Shown: positions 1 through 8,867, counted from the stretch's first letter. The stretch is 64,000 nucleotides of DNA from an uncultured Mycoplasmataceae bacterium (GCA_900544585.1 UQVX01000001.1:248001-312000); one strand, 5' to 3'. Made by a program: numbers and translations. Notes: generated by a model not told the origin, from the sequence alone.

Positions 1-104
1 TCTACTTCTACCCCAATTGCATTCAAAGCTGCAATTAGGTCATTGTCACTAATAAGTGAGAAATTAGGATTAATCTTGTTTAATAAATTTCTTGATAATA
101 ACAT
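1..104 (-). CDS. pheT: Phenylalanyl-tRNA synthetase beta subunit, 5' end only
   Basis: The first 34 codons of PheT are present, and the rest lies outside the window. The start ATG (102-104) follows a good AGGAG ribosome site 13 nt after the pheS stop. The N-terminus MLLSRNLLNK followed by INPNF matches the start of PheT beta subunits. The beta subunit joins PheS in the heterotetramer that charges tRNA-Phe. Gene order pheS-pheT is the standard bacterial one. With only the N-terminus visible, the assignment rests mainly on this context. Confidence 0.85.
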   Translation of the reverse strand, partial: MLLSRNLLNKINPNFSLISDNDLIAALNAIGVEV

Positions 105-117
105 TTATAACTCCTAA

Positions 118-1119
118 TTATTTTTTAAATTGTTTGATGAAAGCAAAATTATTATTGTAAAAATCACGAATATCACTAATTCCATACTTTAGCATTGCAA
201 TTCGTTCAATACCAATGCCCGCAGCCAATCCAACACTATTTTTGATATCAGCTAATCGTAAAACATTCATATTTAATAAACCAGCCCCCAAAATTTCAAT
301 TCAACCAGTTTTTTTACAAATACTACAGCCTTTTTGTTGACATTTAAAACAACTAACATCAACCTCAAAACTAGGTTCAGTGAAAGGGAAATAAGATAAA
401 CGGTATCTAGTTTGAATATCATTATTTTCAAATAAATATTTAAGAAATGAATCTATTAATCACTTTAAGTTAGCAACATTAATGTTCTTGTTGACTCATA
501 CTAAATCTAGTTGAGTAAATTGGTGGCTATGTGTCGCATCGTCATCATCTTTACGATAAACATTGCCATATGATAGCACTCTAATGTCATCATTTTTATT
601 TTGGTAAATTTTTTGGGCTGTTGTCACAGTGCAATGAGTTCTTAATAATAATTCCTCATTAATAAAAAATGAATCTTGCATGTTGCGACTAGGATGATTT
701 TTGGGAATATTTAAATTATGAAAATTAAATTGGTCAGTTACAACTTCATTACCACTAACTACTTCAAAATTTAATTGCTCAAAAAATTTAATTGCATCAT
801 CTAAAACAATATTAAGTAAATGCATCGAACCATTCTTTAAAAAATGATTCTTCATAGCATAATCAGATAAATTTACAATTTGGTCATTTGAATTATTGTA
901 TGAACTACTATGTTGTTCAAATAATTCATCAATTTCTTTTTTTAATTCATTTAGTTGTTGACCAAAAGTTTTTTTATCATCAACAGTTTTAAGTTGTTGA
1001 TAGAGAGGTGCAATTTCAGTTTTTAAAAAAATATTCTTAATCTCAATTAATTTAGTTTGATTAGGAGCATTTTTTAATTGCTCTGCTAACTTATTTAGAT
1101 ATTCCTGTTTGTTGATCAT
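118..1119 (-). CDS. pheS: Phenylalanyl-tRNA synthetase alpha subunit
   Basis: 333 aa, close to the usual length. It is the catalytic subunit of the alpha2-beta2 class II enzyme. Visible marks are an N-terminal helical (coiled-coil) tRNA-binding arm (about residues 1-75), the motif 2 region [16 protein letters not shown], and motif 3 [14 protein letters not shown] near the C-terminus. A cysteine cluster ([12 protein letters not shown]) lies just before motif 3. ATG at 1119 is preferred over a GTG at 1128, because that GTG lies inside the AAAGGTG ribosome site. The start overlaps the upstream membrane-protein gene by 29 bp. Several TGA codons are read as Trp. Confidence 0.96.
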
Positions 1120-1396
1120 GACTAGCACCTTTTTTAAATACTTTTACAAAGTTATATTTTATTCAATCTTTATTGCTTGATAAAAATGAACTAAAGTTAA
1201 GCCCAATTAGAATAATGAAAAAACTACTAACTCCTACCATTCCAGCATAGATAAATTTTCATTTAAATTCATTGGTTGTTTTTAAATTTTCATTAAGAAA
1301 GATAGCACCTACAACCAAACAAGCTATTAATCCAATTAAAACTATGATTGTTGAGCAAAAAATTAACCATTTTATTTTATTAGATTTTGACATCAT
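1091..1396 (-). CDS. Small two-helix membrane protein, function unknown
   Basis: 101 aa beginning MMSKSNKIKW. It has two strong hydrophobic segments, at about residues 11-35 and 52-75, each near Trp or Lys residues, so it is probably an inner hairpin membrane protein. The start forms a TAATG overlap with the nadE stop, and the 3' end runs 29 bp into pheS, so it is translationally coupled within the obgE-nadE-pheST operon. Two in-frame TGA codons (Trp) make it easy to miss. No family was recognised. Its conserved place inside a dense operon is the main argument that it is real. Confidence 0.75.
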
Positions 1397-2127
1397 TAAT
1401 TCTTTCTTAAATTATTTTGTGGAATAATAAACTTCTGCAATGTATGTTTATGAGAATTAATTTTATGTCATGTTTTAATTTTTTGCTCAACCTTAGATGG
1501 AACTTTTTGGTATTGTAAATAATTATCAAGGTCATGATAATTAATTCCTAATTCAGACTCATCAGTTTGGCCTCAATACAAATCAGCAGATGGGGTTTTA
1601 TTAATAATTTCAGCTGGTAATTTGAATTCTTGGGCTAGTTCATAAATTTCGGATTTACTAAAATTCAGTAATGGGTAAACATCCCCTAGTGAATCACCAT
1701 TTTTAGTAAAATACCCTAAATAATATTCATCATAGTTTAAACAACTAACAATCAAGGAATTGTTTTCAAAGGCTAGGCTTGATAAATAAATGAAACGTAG
1801 TTTGGGTTTAAGGTTGTAACAATTATTTTTGTTATGGATTTTAAATGTTTTAACAGTCTTTTTAAAAAGCTTAGTTAAATCAATACATTCTATTTTGATA
1901 TCTAAATTCTTACTAATTAATGAAACATCTTTTTTATTAATAGGATTAGATTCAATCGGCAAATAATAAGCTTTAATCTTTTGCTTACCAAAGCAATTGA
2001 TTAACATTTTTAAAGCAACTGCGCTGTCGATGCCGCCACTAATACCAATAACAAAATAATCTTTTTTACTATCATTAAATGTCTTTTTAATGATGTTCAT
2101 AACAGCTGAATATTTATTATTTTTCAT
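1396..2127 (-). CDS. nadE: NH3-dependent NAD+ synthetase
   Basis: 243 aa, typical of the short ammonia-dependent form without a glutaminase domain. It adenylates nicotinic acid adenine dinucleotide and aminates it to NAD+. The PP-loop ATP-binding motif SGGIDS is at residues 30-35, and the substrate-loop motif PSADLYWGQTDE (TGA-encoded Trp) lies in the C-terminal half. The start ATGAAAAATAA overlaps the obgE stop by 11 bp, which implies translational coupling. The stop overlaps the next start (TAATG). Confidence 0.95.
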
Positions 2128-3403
2128 AATTTAAATTGACACCATAAATTCTGATGGTGTCACCTTCTTGGATTCCCATAGCTTCTAAATCACTCATCAT
2201 GCTTGTGTTAGCAATTTTTTGATTAAGACGAATTAGGTTATCTGGTGTGTTAATAGGAATACGGTAAGTTCAATATTCTAAATAGTCACAAAACACATCA
2301 TAGATATGTTCCTTCTCGCAGGTTATCCTAATTGTTTTATCTAAAATATCTTCTTTATTGGTTGGTTGTGTATCAGTTCATAACACAATATCTTCTGATT
2401 GAGAATTATTGAGTTTGGACTGCATTAATTCTAAAAAGTAATTTTTGAGTTCCATCAACCCCTCATCAGTTAAACATGATGTTTTAAAGATTGGATATTT
2501 ACTAAAATGTTGAACAACTTTTTGTCAGTTTTGTTCAGCATCTGGCTCATCACTTTTATTAGCAACAATGATAATTTGTTTATCTAACAATTTATCGTTG
2601 TAAAGTTGTAGTTCATTAAAGATTGTTTGCATTGAAGCAATAATATCCTCATTGTCAAATGATGATAATGATACAACATGACACAAGATCTTACATCTTT
2701 CAATATGTCTTAGAAATTCATGACCAAGTCCAATTCCTTTGGATGCACCAGCAATTAAACCAGGAATGTCAGCAATAATTATTTTAGAACCATTATTATC
2801 GATTGTTCCAAGCGAAGGAATAAGAGTGGTAAATTGGTAGTCTGCAATTTTGGGACGAGCATTAGTTAGACAAGAAATTAAGGATGACTTACCTGCATTT
2901 GGTAAGCCAATCAATCCAATATCAGAAATCTGTTTTAATTCTAAGATTACCTCAAAACAGTCGCCTTTTTCACCACGTTCATATAGTGTTGGGGCTTTGT
3001 TAAAACCTGATTTAAAAAAAGCATTGCCATGTCCGCCTTTGCCACCATTAGCAATTAAGTAGGCTTTATTATGAATTAAAATATCTGCAATAACTTCATT
3101 AGTTAATGCATTTCTAACAATTGTGCCTAATGGTACTTGAACGTAAACATCATCAGCGTTGTGGCCATACATGTTTTTAATGCCACCATTTTCTCCATTT
3201 TTAGCAATAATCTTCTTTTTATAATTTAAATATTCTAAAGAAGTCTCATTGTTATTGCCAACAAAATAAATGTTGCCACCATTGCCACCATTGCCACCAG
3301 CAGGACCACCTAATGGAACATGTGCTTCTCTTCGTCAAGAAACAATCCCGTCACCACCATTACCAGCTTTTATTAAAACTTTACAACGATCTATAAAAGA
3401 CAT
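2117..3403 (-). CDS. obgE: GTPase Obg (CgtA)
   Basis: 428 aa, full length. It is a ribosome-associated GTPase for 50S maturation and stress control. There is a glycine-rich N-terminal Obg fold (residues 1-160, with runs such as GGPAGGNGGNGG). The G domain has G1 GLPNAGKSS (about 166-174), the DIPG switch and NKSD (about 282). A C-terminal OCT-type domain runs from about residue 350. It is the first gene of the leftward operon obgE-nadE-membrane protein-pheS-pheT and is divergent from the nuclease-like gene at 3520. ATG at 3403 begins the conserved MSFIDRCK-type N-terminus. Confidence 0.96.
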
Positions 3404-3519
3404 TTTTTATTCGATTTCTTATAAAATAATTCTTATATATTTTACTAAATCATTTTTTAAAATTAAGTTTTAAAATTATACATGTAATTAAATACATAAG
3501 CATAAAAATTGAGGATAAA

Positions 3520-4272
3520 ATGGCTTCTATTCTAGAGACAATTAAAAATACAAAACAACCTAAAAATGGATTTTTAGCACCAAGTCAATTTAAAGAAATT
3601 TTTTTAAATGATGAGCTAGAAATTACTAATGAAGAAAATATTCCTTTAAGTCTTGTAGGAATTGTTATTGACTATATGACAAGATTTTTATTGATTGGTG
3701 ATGCAAGAAATTGTTTTAGAGTATCATTAGCAGGGGCGATGGCTGTCAATGAATTTGACAAAGCTAAGGAACTGTTAGACACTATCGATGGATTAAATGA
3801 CCAATCTATTGTGGCAGCATGTAAATTAGTTGGTTATGATATTTGCTTTAGAGAACACCCAAGACTATTCAAACCAATTGAAACTATCAACCCAGATGCT
3901 CAAACCATTAGCAACATTAAAGCAATGATTATAAGATGTTCATCATTTGCCAAAGAATTTGGACCAATCATTAAAGAAGGAATCACATTTGAAGGTGGAT
4001 ACACTGACAAAATTACAGCTGGGGATGGTGACTTTTTAACTGATGGAACAATGTGAGACATTAAATTATCAGCTGATGGTATTGACACTAACAATACATT
4101 ACAATTATTAATTCACTACATTATGGGTAAACATTCAAATTATCCCGAATTACAAAATGTTTATAAAATTGGTTTTTTCAACCCAAGATTGAACAGAATA
4201 TATTTAATGGATGCTAGTGATATTGATCCTAATGTTATTAGTGAAGTTGAAAAAAGTGTAATTGGTTACTAA
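3520..4272 (+). CDS. PD-(D/E)XK nuclease-like protein
   Basis: 250 aa, start supported by GAGGATAAA before ATG. The C-terminal half carries the pattern expected of a PD-(D/E)XK nuclease. GDGDFLTDGTMWDIK (residues 168-182) supplies an Asp followed by a D-x-K pair (Asp180, Lys182). LQLLIHY (194-200) resembles the Q-x(3-4)-Y helix of RecB/Cas4-type nucleases. From memory, similar proteins with GGYTD and DGDFL motifs are widespread uncharacterised Firmicutes proteins. It sits at the edge of a restriction-gene remnant and ends at a strong terminator. The role is inferred; nuclease activity is likely if the motif reading is right. Confidence 0.7.
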
Positions 4273-4741
4273 TTAAAATTAAAGAACTTATCAAAATAAG
4301 CAGCAAGTCAATAATGACTTGCTGCTTTTTTTCTATCCTATTCTCAGATTTATTAGTTGTGAATCTTGACATAGCAGGTAAAATATCGTCAATTTCAGTA
4401 CCATTTGTTTTAAGAAATTTTTGTTGAAAACAACTGTTAATGAAATTATGGGTTTCGTCTGGTTTTAATTTGTGTTTTGTAATGATTACTTCTAATTCAA
4501 TGTTTCTTTGCTCATTAATAAAACTATTAAAGCTATCATAAATTGAATTATCGCTTTCATCATTTAATGAATTAATAAATGCAATAATCAAATCTTTTTT
4601 ATTTATAAATTCATATGATGAATCAAGAATCTTGTTAATTCTAGCTAGATTATCATTTTTTGTGTCTATCTTAACATATTCATGTATTAATTGAAAAATA
4701 TATTCTAAATTAATATAAATTTGTTGAACTAATGTTGTTTC
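4238..4741 (-). pseudogene. hsdR: Type I restriction subunit R (HsdR), C-terminal remnant
   Basis: About 168 codons remain open, but the N-terminal three quarters (nuclease and helicase domains) are missing. The frame resembles the C-terminal helical region of HsdR: IYINLEYIFQLIHEY, then INKKDLIIAF, then NGTEIDDILPAMSRF and RIEKKQQVI, which are hallmarks of that tail. No start codon or ribosome site precedes it. It is abruptly joined near 4741-4752 to a DUF262 5' fragment. No hsdM or hsdS lies in the window. It is a relic of a type I restriction locus. Confidence 0.8.
4299..4332 (+). terminator. Rho-independent terminator of the nuclease-like gene
   Basis: A 12-bp perfect stem (AGCAGCAAGTCA / TGACTTGCTGCT) with a short loop is followed by seven T residues, 27 nt after the stop at 4272. 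The same bases encode the conserved KKQQVI segment of the hsdR remnant on the other strand. Confidence 0.85.
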
Positions 4742-4751
4742 AAAAGATATA

Positions 4752-4920
4752 CACTGCCTGGTTTTAAATCCATATCGTCAAGCAAGTCTTGAATTAAGGT
4801 TTTGATTTGGGTTTTAAAAGTTCATACATATTGACGTTGAAAATAAAGAACTTTGATGTGCCTATTTTCTTTTAAGAAATCTTTAATACTTAGACAATCA
4901 GCTTTAATATCTTTAATAAT
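4752..4920 (-). pseudogene. DUF262-family gene, 5' remnant without start codon
   Basis: About 56 codons align with the first 58 codons of the intact DUF262-DUF1524 gene at 5017-7095. Shared strings are KDFLKENR/KELLKENK, YFQRQYVW and FKTQIKTLI. The ATG of the intact copy corresponds to ATT here, and the similarity includes the upstream TTATACT promoter element. The frame ends in TAG just past the junction with the hsdR remnant. It is best read as a decayed paralog or partial duplication, not a gene. Confidence 0.8.
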
Positions 4921-5016
4921 AAGTTTTAGTATAAACGATTAAAATTAAAATAACTAAATATTAAGATGATATATTAAAAAATCCGATATAATGCCGATAG
5001 TTAAGTAATCTGTGAT

Positions 5017-7095
5017 TTACATCGTAGTTTTACGATAGTTTTCTCTGTACCAGTCAATGTGTTTTAAAATATCACTGAGTTGTTTGATGTCAGCATCATG
5101 GTCATAAATCCAAGCAAAGATGTCCTGGCTTAATGGTTTATGAATATCAAAATAATCTAAGATAGCACATGGAATTCAACCCCTGTAGTTAGCATTAAAC
5201 ATGGTCTCTTCAATTTTCTCATAGCTATAATTTTCAGAGAAATACTTTACTAAGATACTTTTGATTGTCTTATCATCAATTTTTTCCCGTCTAAAATTAG
5301 CTTCATTTTTAAAGATGTACTCTAATTTTTGAGCAAGCAAATCATGCTTTATTGCAATAGATTCCAACAAGATATGTTCATTGACTTGAGCCTTAATCTC
5401 TTTAAAATCATAGATTTTAGTAAACTTGTCAAATATCTGGATTGCCCGAGCTTTTATCTCATCAATTGTCCAAGCAGACTTTGCAATGATTTCATTATTA
5501 AACCAAAATTCGTCATTTTGCATTTCCTGTTTTTTATCATTGAAACTTTTATTAGAATAAACAGAATTGTATGGAGTTAAGGTTAAGTTACCAATGGTAT
5601 GCATATAAGTTTCTGCTTCATCAGGAGATACATCTCAGTTAGCCTCATATTTTTGGGGCAAAATATGCTCAACTGAGGCATTGCTAAAGTCATACTTAAT
5701 TTTTGAATCCCCAGTTAATAACCTTATTAAAAATAACCTTGTAAACTCGCTATTTTTGTGATAAATTTTAGTGGATGCAAAGCCTTGCTTAATGGCAATT
5801 TCATTAGGAACACAATATTTGACTTCATGACCCATAGGTCTGTTTTGCGGCAAATAAATTAGATTAGCATACAAACTAGCCACAAAAGCAGGGTATTGGT
5901 CTTGTTGTTTAATAATGTCTCCTAAGATTTTAGGGATTGCCCGAGTGATTTCTTTTTCATTTTTATCAGCAAACTCACGGCTGATAATGTAGTACTCCAA
6001 AATTCTTAAAGCAGTCTTTAATTCATTAGGATGGGTAATGTAAATTTGGTTAGACTCATTAATATATGAGTATTGCTTCATAATATGAATCAACAGTACA
6101 GCATAAGTGTTGAACCTAGAGACAATAATGATAAGTTCATTATTATTTAAATCACTTTTAAACTCATTTAGTTTAAGATATTTGTAATATCTAGCAAAGC
6201 TAAGATATTCTTTTAATAAGACATCTAAATTAACTAGATAATTAGTGTTTTTTAGTTCTAGATAGGCATTAAAAATTTTCTTGTTTTCTTTATTGGGAAT
6301 ATTGAAAGTAGTGTAAGCAATAAAATGTCTTAACAGTAGACTACTATCCTTACCTAAGTAAGAAGTTAGTTCGTCCAACTGATTATTTCATGTTTCAATT
6401 TTAGTATCAATATCTTTATTGTCTTTATATTCAAAAGATAATGAAGAAATGATATCATTTTTGAACATATCATAAGCTGATAATTCTTCACCAGTGGAAT
6501 TGATTTTAGAAAAGATAATGTTTTCATTTAAATTATTTTTTATCTCAATCTGGGTGATGATTGAGAAATTAAGTAATTTATTAAAAAAATGATTAATTTT
6601 ATCTTCATTAAAATGTGAATCAAGATACTTTTGAATCTCTAAAAAATTGCAATAGTAATTGCTATTAGAAGTTGTATTATCTAGTGATGTATTTTTAATA
6701 ACATGGTATATGAGATTTTTAAGCAAGTTCTTGTTTTTGACATTGAATAAATCAAAGTCAAAAAATTCTAATAGATCCGTTATCATTTTCTTGTTTTCAT
6801 CATTTAAGTGTGGATGCTGATAGATGGCAGCAATCAATAAAAATATTGTTGTTATTCTTTGTTGACCATCAATTATTAATCTATATTTAGAGTCATATTT
6901 AACAATAATCGTCCCAAGAAAATAGGATGAACCAGGATTAACATTCATATCCTCAGTTAAATCATCAATTAATGTTTTAATTTGAGTTTTAAATTTTCAA
7001 ACATATTGACGTTGAAAATAGGGAATTTTAATGTATTTATTTTCTTTTAATAATTCTTTAATAGATAAGCATTTTGAATCAATATCTCTTGACAT
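5017..7095 (-). CDS. DUF262-DUF1524 (GmrSD-like) nucleotide-dependent HNH protein
   Basis: 692 aa, uninterrupted when TGA is read as Trp. The N-terminal DUF262 (GmrS-like) domain shows IPYFQRQYVW (24-33), L-G-T-I (60-63) and IDGQQRITT (75-83), the ParB-like nucleotide-binding signature. The C-terminal DUF1524 HNH domain shows SVEHILPQ (474-481), HTIGNLTLT (about 499-507) and the following N...SNKSF. These domains make up the type IV restriction enzyme GmrSD and related phage-defence proteins that act on modified DNA. It has its own extended -10 promoter. It is the only intact restriction-type gene here, and its target is unknown. Confidence 0.88.
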
Positions 7096-7105
7096 AATCA
7101 GTTTC

Positions 7106-7114
7106 AGTATAACA
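7106..7114 (-). promoter_or_regulatory. Extended -10 promoter of the DUF262-DUF1524 gene
   Basis: On the minus strand TG-T-TATACT lies 11 nt upstream of the ATG at 7095, an extended -10 element. It leaves a leader so short that no Shine-Dalgarno fits, so the mRNA may be nearly leaderless. The same TTATACT spacing is kept ahead of the decayed copy at 4920. Confidence 0.55.
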
Positions 7115-7158
7115 TTAATGAAATAACAATGGAAAATAATTATGTTAATTAGTTGAGA

Positions 7159-7662
7159 TTAGTCGTGAAAATCACCATATTCTAATGGGATTAAGATGTA
7201 TAAATGTTTTGATTTATTATCATCTTTACAATGCTCATTATGACTCGCGTTAAAGTGCTTATTAGGCTTGACATGAAATAAATATGACGCCAATCTTTTT
7301 TGATCCTTGTTTTTATCACATGGAATTTTAGTTTTAACTATCATGTAATCAATAAGTACTTTTTCATACATTTGTTGTATAGCATCTTTATATTTTTGAA
7401 CTTTACCAGGCTTGGCATATTTTTCTTTAATCTTAGGTTCAAGACCTGTGTAAAACAAGCAACTGTTGTTGTCATTGCTTGTTAATTTATTATGAAATAC
7501 AATAAACTCATTATCTTTACACATATGTTTTAATTCATTGTATTTCTTGTGTAAAGCAATAAAAGACTTTAAGATTTCAAAATTATTTTCAAAACTTTTG
7601 GAAATGCTTCTAGGGTCAATATTTAAAATTAAAAGCTCTGACTCAAAGTTTATTTCAGGCAT
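7159..7662 (-). CDS. Hypothetical protein paired with Panacea antitoxin, candidate toxin
   Basis: 167 aa, family not recognised. It begins 3 nt after the stop of the Panacea-domain gene, so the two are surely co-transcribed and probably coupled. It is soluble (no membrane segment or signal peptide). The middle is Lys/Tyr-rich and helical (KEKYAKPGKVQKYKDAI). The C-terminal third is rich in His, Asn and Asp (HFNASHNEHCKDDNKSKH), followed by a hydrophobic strand LYILIPL. Panacea antitoxins usually neighbour their toxin, so a toxin role is inferred. No catalytic family can be named. Confidence 0.6.
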   Translation of the reverse strand: MPEINFESELLILNIDPRSISKSFENNFEILKSFIALHKKYNELKHMCKDNEFIVFHNKLTSNDNNSCLFYTGLEPKIKEKYAKPGKVQKYKDAIQQMYEKVLIDYMIVKTKIPCDKNKDQKRLASYLFHVKPNKHFNASHNEHCKDDNKSKHLYILIPLEYGDFHD

Positions 7663-7665
7663 ATA

Positions 7666-8094
7666 TTAAAAAAAGATTCTGGCAAATTCATCTTGAATTT
7701 CTTTAGCAGAAATTACTTTATCTTTCTTTTCATAATGATTTTTTCATGAATCTAATGTGTGAGTGTAATCAACTAATTCTCAAACTGAAAATCCCAAAAG
7801 TTTAATGATCATTTTTTTTAATTGATTTTTTTGATCAATGCTTAATTGGTCAATATCAATAGGTTTAACCAACTCTAGATTATGACGATAATTTGTTTCA
7901 ACAGGACCATATTTTCATGCTTCAAAATTGGGTTGTCACAATTCAATGTTGTAATGGTTATAAAATCTACCATAGATTAAAAACAACATTTTGTGCATTT
8001 GTAATTCTGTTACTATGCTAGATTCTTCTGTCCCTTCACTTAATCCAGCATTTACTTCATTAATGTATTGAACTATATCTTTATTTTCATGCAT
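7666..8094 (-). CDS. Panacea-domain (DUF4065, SocA-like) antitoxin-like protein
   Basis: 142 aa. It shows the DUF4065 signature in order: LQMHKMLFLIYGRFY (31-45), then FEAWKYGPVETNYR (57-70), then WELVDYTHTLDSW near residue 115. The family supplies a general antitoxin domain that neutralises many unrelated toxins and also includes the proteolysis adaptor SocA. ATG at 8094 is chosen because the Panacea fold begins just after it and AGGTG lies 9 nt upstream. An in-frame ATG at 8136 would add 14 residues but lacks spacing to a ribosome site. Confidence 0.82.
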
Positions 8095-8180
8095 TATAAC
8101 AACACCTAACTTTCTATTGGCACTCTCTAAAATCATCTTCCATAATGAAGATATTCTTATTCATCATCTCTGACATTAAA

Positions 8181-8303
8181 TTATTCTTTGGCTAATCTAG
8201 TTAAAAGATCTATACAATATTTGTAATTTTCAGTCTTTTTTCATTCTTCCATGATTTTCTTTGTTCTTTCAGGGTCATCTCATCTTGGTGTATTTTTACT
8301 CAT
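8181..8303 (-). CDS. 40-aa hypothetical peptide leading the Panacea operon
   Basis: The peptide begins MSKNTPRWDD, is highly charged and probably helical (DPERTKKIMEEWKK). It has the best ribosome site of the region (AGGAGGAG, 8 nt from ATG) and contains two TGA-Trp codons. It lies 86 nt upstream of the Panacea gene on the same strand, with only a 20-codon open frame between. It could be a small regulator, a translated leader or the remnant of a longer gene. No homology is recognised. Confidence 0.5.
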
Positions 8304-8420
8304 ATTTGAAACTCCTCCTGTAGTTATTAGTACTCTTTAATAACCAAAAATGCTAATTATTAAATACTTACCAATAACAATAATTAATATTAATTATAGA
8401 TTACAAATGAGACGAAAAAT

Positions 8421-8455
8421 GAAAAAAGCTACTAGTCATTAAACTAGTAGCTTTA
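8421..8455 (-). terminator. Terminator of the Tyr-Gly tRNA cluster
   Basis: The stem AGCTACTAG / CTAGTAGCT with an 8-nt loop is followed on the minus strand by TTTTTT, 12 nt beyond tRNA-Gly. It separates the stable-RNA cluster from the accessory genes. Confidence 0.8.
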
Positions 8456-8466
8456 AGTTTTTAAAA

Positions 8467-8540
8467 TGGAGCGGGTAATGAGAATCGAACTCACATTAAT
8501 AGCTTGGAAGGCTATAGTTCTACCATTGAACTATACCCGC
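8467..8540 (-). tRNA. tRNA-Gly (UCC)
   Basis: 74 nt with encoded CCA. The acceptor stem is GCGGGTA / TACCCGC, the anticodon loop carries TCC, and the T loop is TTCGATT. It is the last gene of the Tyr-Gln-Lys-Leu-Gly cluster. Confidence 0.95.
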
Positions 8541-8545
8541 AATAA

Positions 8546-8632
8546 TGGTGCTGGAAGAGGGACTTGAACCCTCACGTCCTCGCGGACACAGGATTTTAAG
8601 TCCTGTGCGTCTACCATTCCGCCACTCCAGCA
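8546..8632 (-). tRNA. tRNA-Leu (UAA)
   Basis: 87 nt with encoded CCA. The anticodon loop has TAA, and there is a long class II variable arm. Confidence 0.95.
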
Positions 8633-8635
8633 AAG

Positions 8636-8711
8636 TGGTGCCCCATACAGGACTTGAACCTGTGACCCCTTCATTAAAAGTGAAATGCTCTACCGCTGAG
8701 CTAATGAGGCA
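8636..8711 (-). tRNA. tRNA-Lys (UUU)
   Basis: 76 nt with encoded CCA. The anticodon loop CTTTTAA gives UUU. Confidence 0.95.
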
Positions 8712-8724
8712 ATAATTTTTGTAG

Positions 8725-8785
8725 TGTCTTATATTGGAATTGCACCAATATCAATCATATGGTTTTACTATTAAACTAATAAGAC
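8725..8785 (-). pseudogene. tRNA-like sequence without an anticodon arm
   Basis: 61 nt, placed exactly like a tRNA between tRNA-Gln and tRNA-Lys. A perfect acceptor stem (GTCTTAT / ATAAGAC), a D arm (GTTT / AAAC) and a T arm (ATTGG-TGCAATT-CCAAT) can all be paired. Only 12 nt separate the D and T arms, where about 23 are normal, so there is no anticodon stem-loop. The 3' end reads ACTA, whereas all 15 normal tRNAs here encode CCA. It is probably an internally deleted pseudo-tRNA; another role is possible. Confidence 0.7.
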
Positions 8786-8788
8786 ATG

Positions 8789-8863
8789 TGGCTGGCCTGG
8801 TAGGGATCGAACCTACGCGTGGAAGAATCAAAATCTTCTGCCTTACCGCTTGGCTACAGGCCA
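8789..8863 (-). tRNA. tRNA-Gln (UUG)
   Basis: 75 nt with encoded CCA. The anticodon loop TTTTGAT gives UUG, and the acceptor is TGGCCTG / CAGGCCA. Confidence 0.93.
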
Positions 8864-8867
8864 ATAA

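Noticed and set aside
2850..3062. Plus-strand open frame opposite obgE, and similar frames opposite dnaJ, lon, tig and topA
   Set aside because: They have no ribosome sites or family resemblance and lie antisense to well-supported genes.
4238..4920. A functional hsdR-DUF262 fusion gene
   Set aside because: The two parts are in different frames, a TAG follows the DUF262 part, and neither has a start codon with a ribosome site.
5017..7095. Apparent three-way splitting of the DUF262-DUF1524 gene by TGA codons
   Set aside because: All breaks are TGA at positions where the families have Trp. The window uses UGA as Trp, so the gene is intact.
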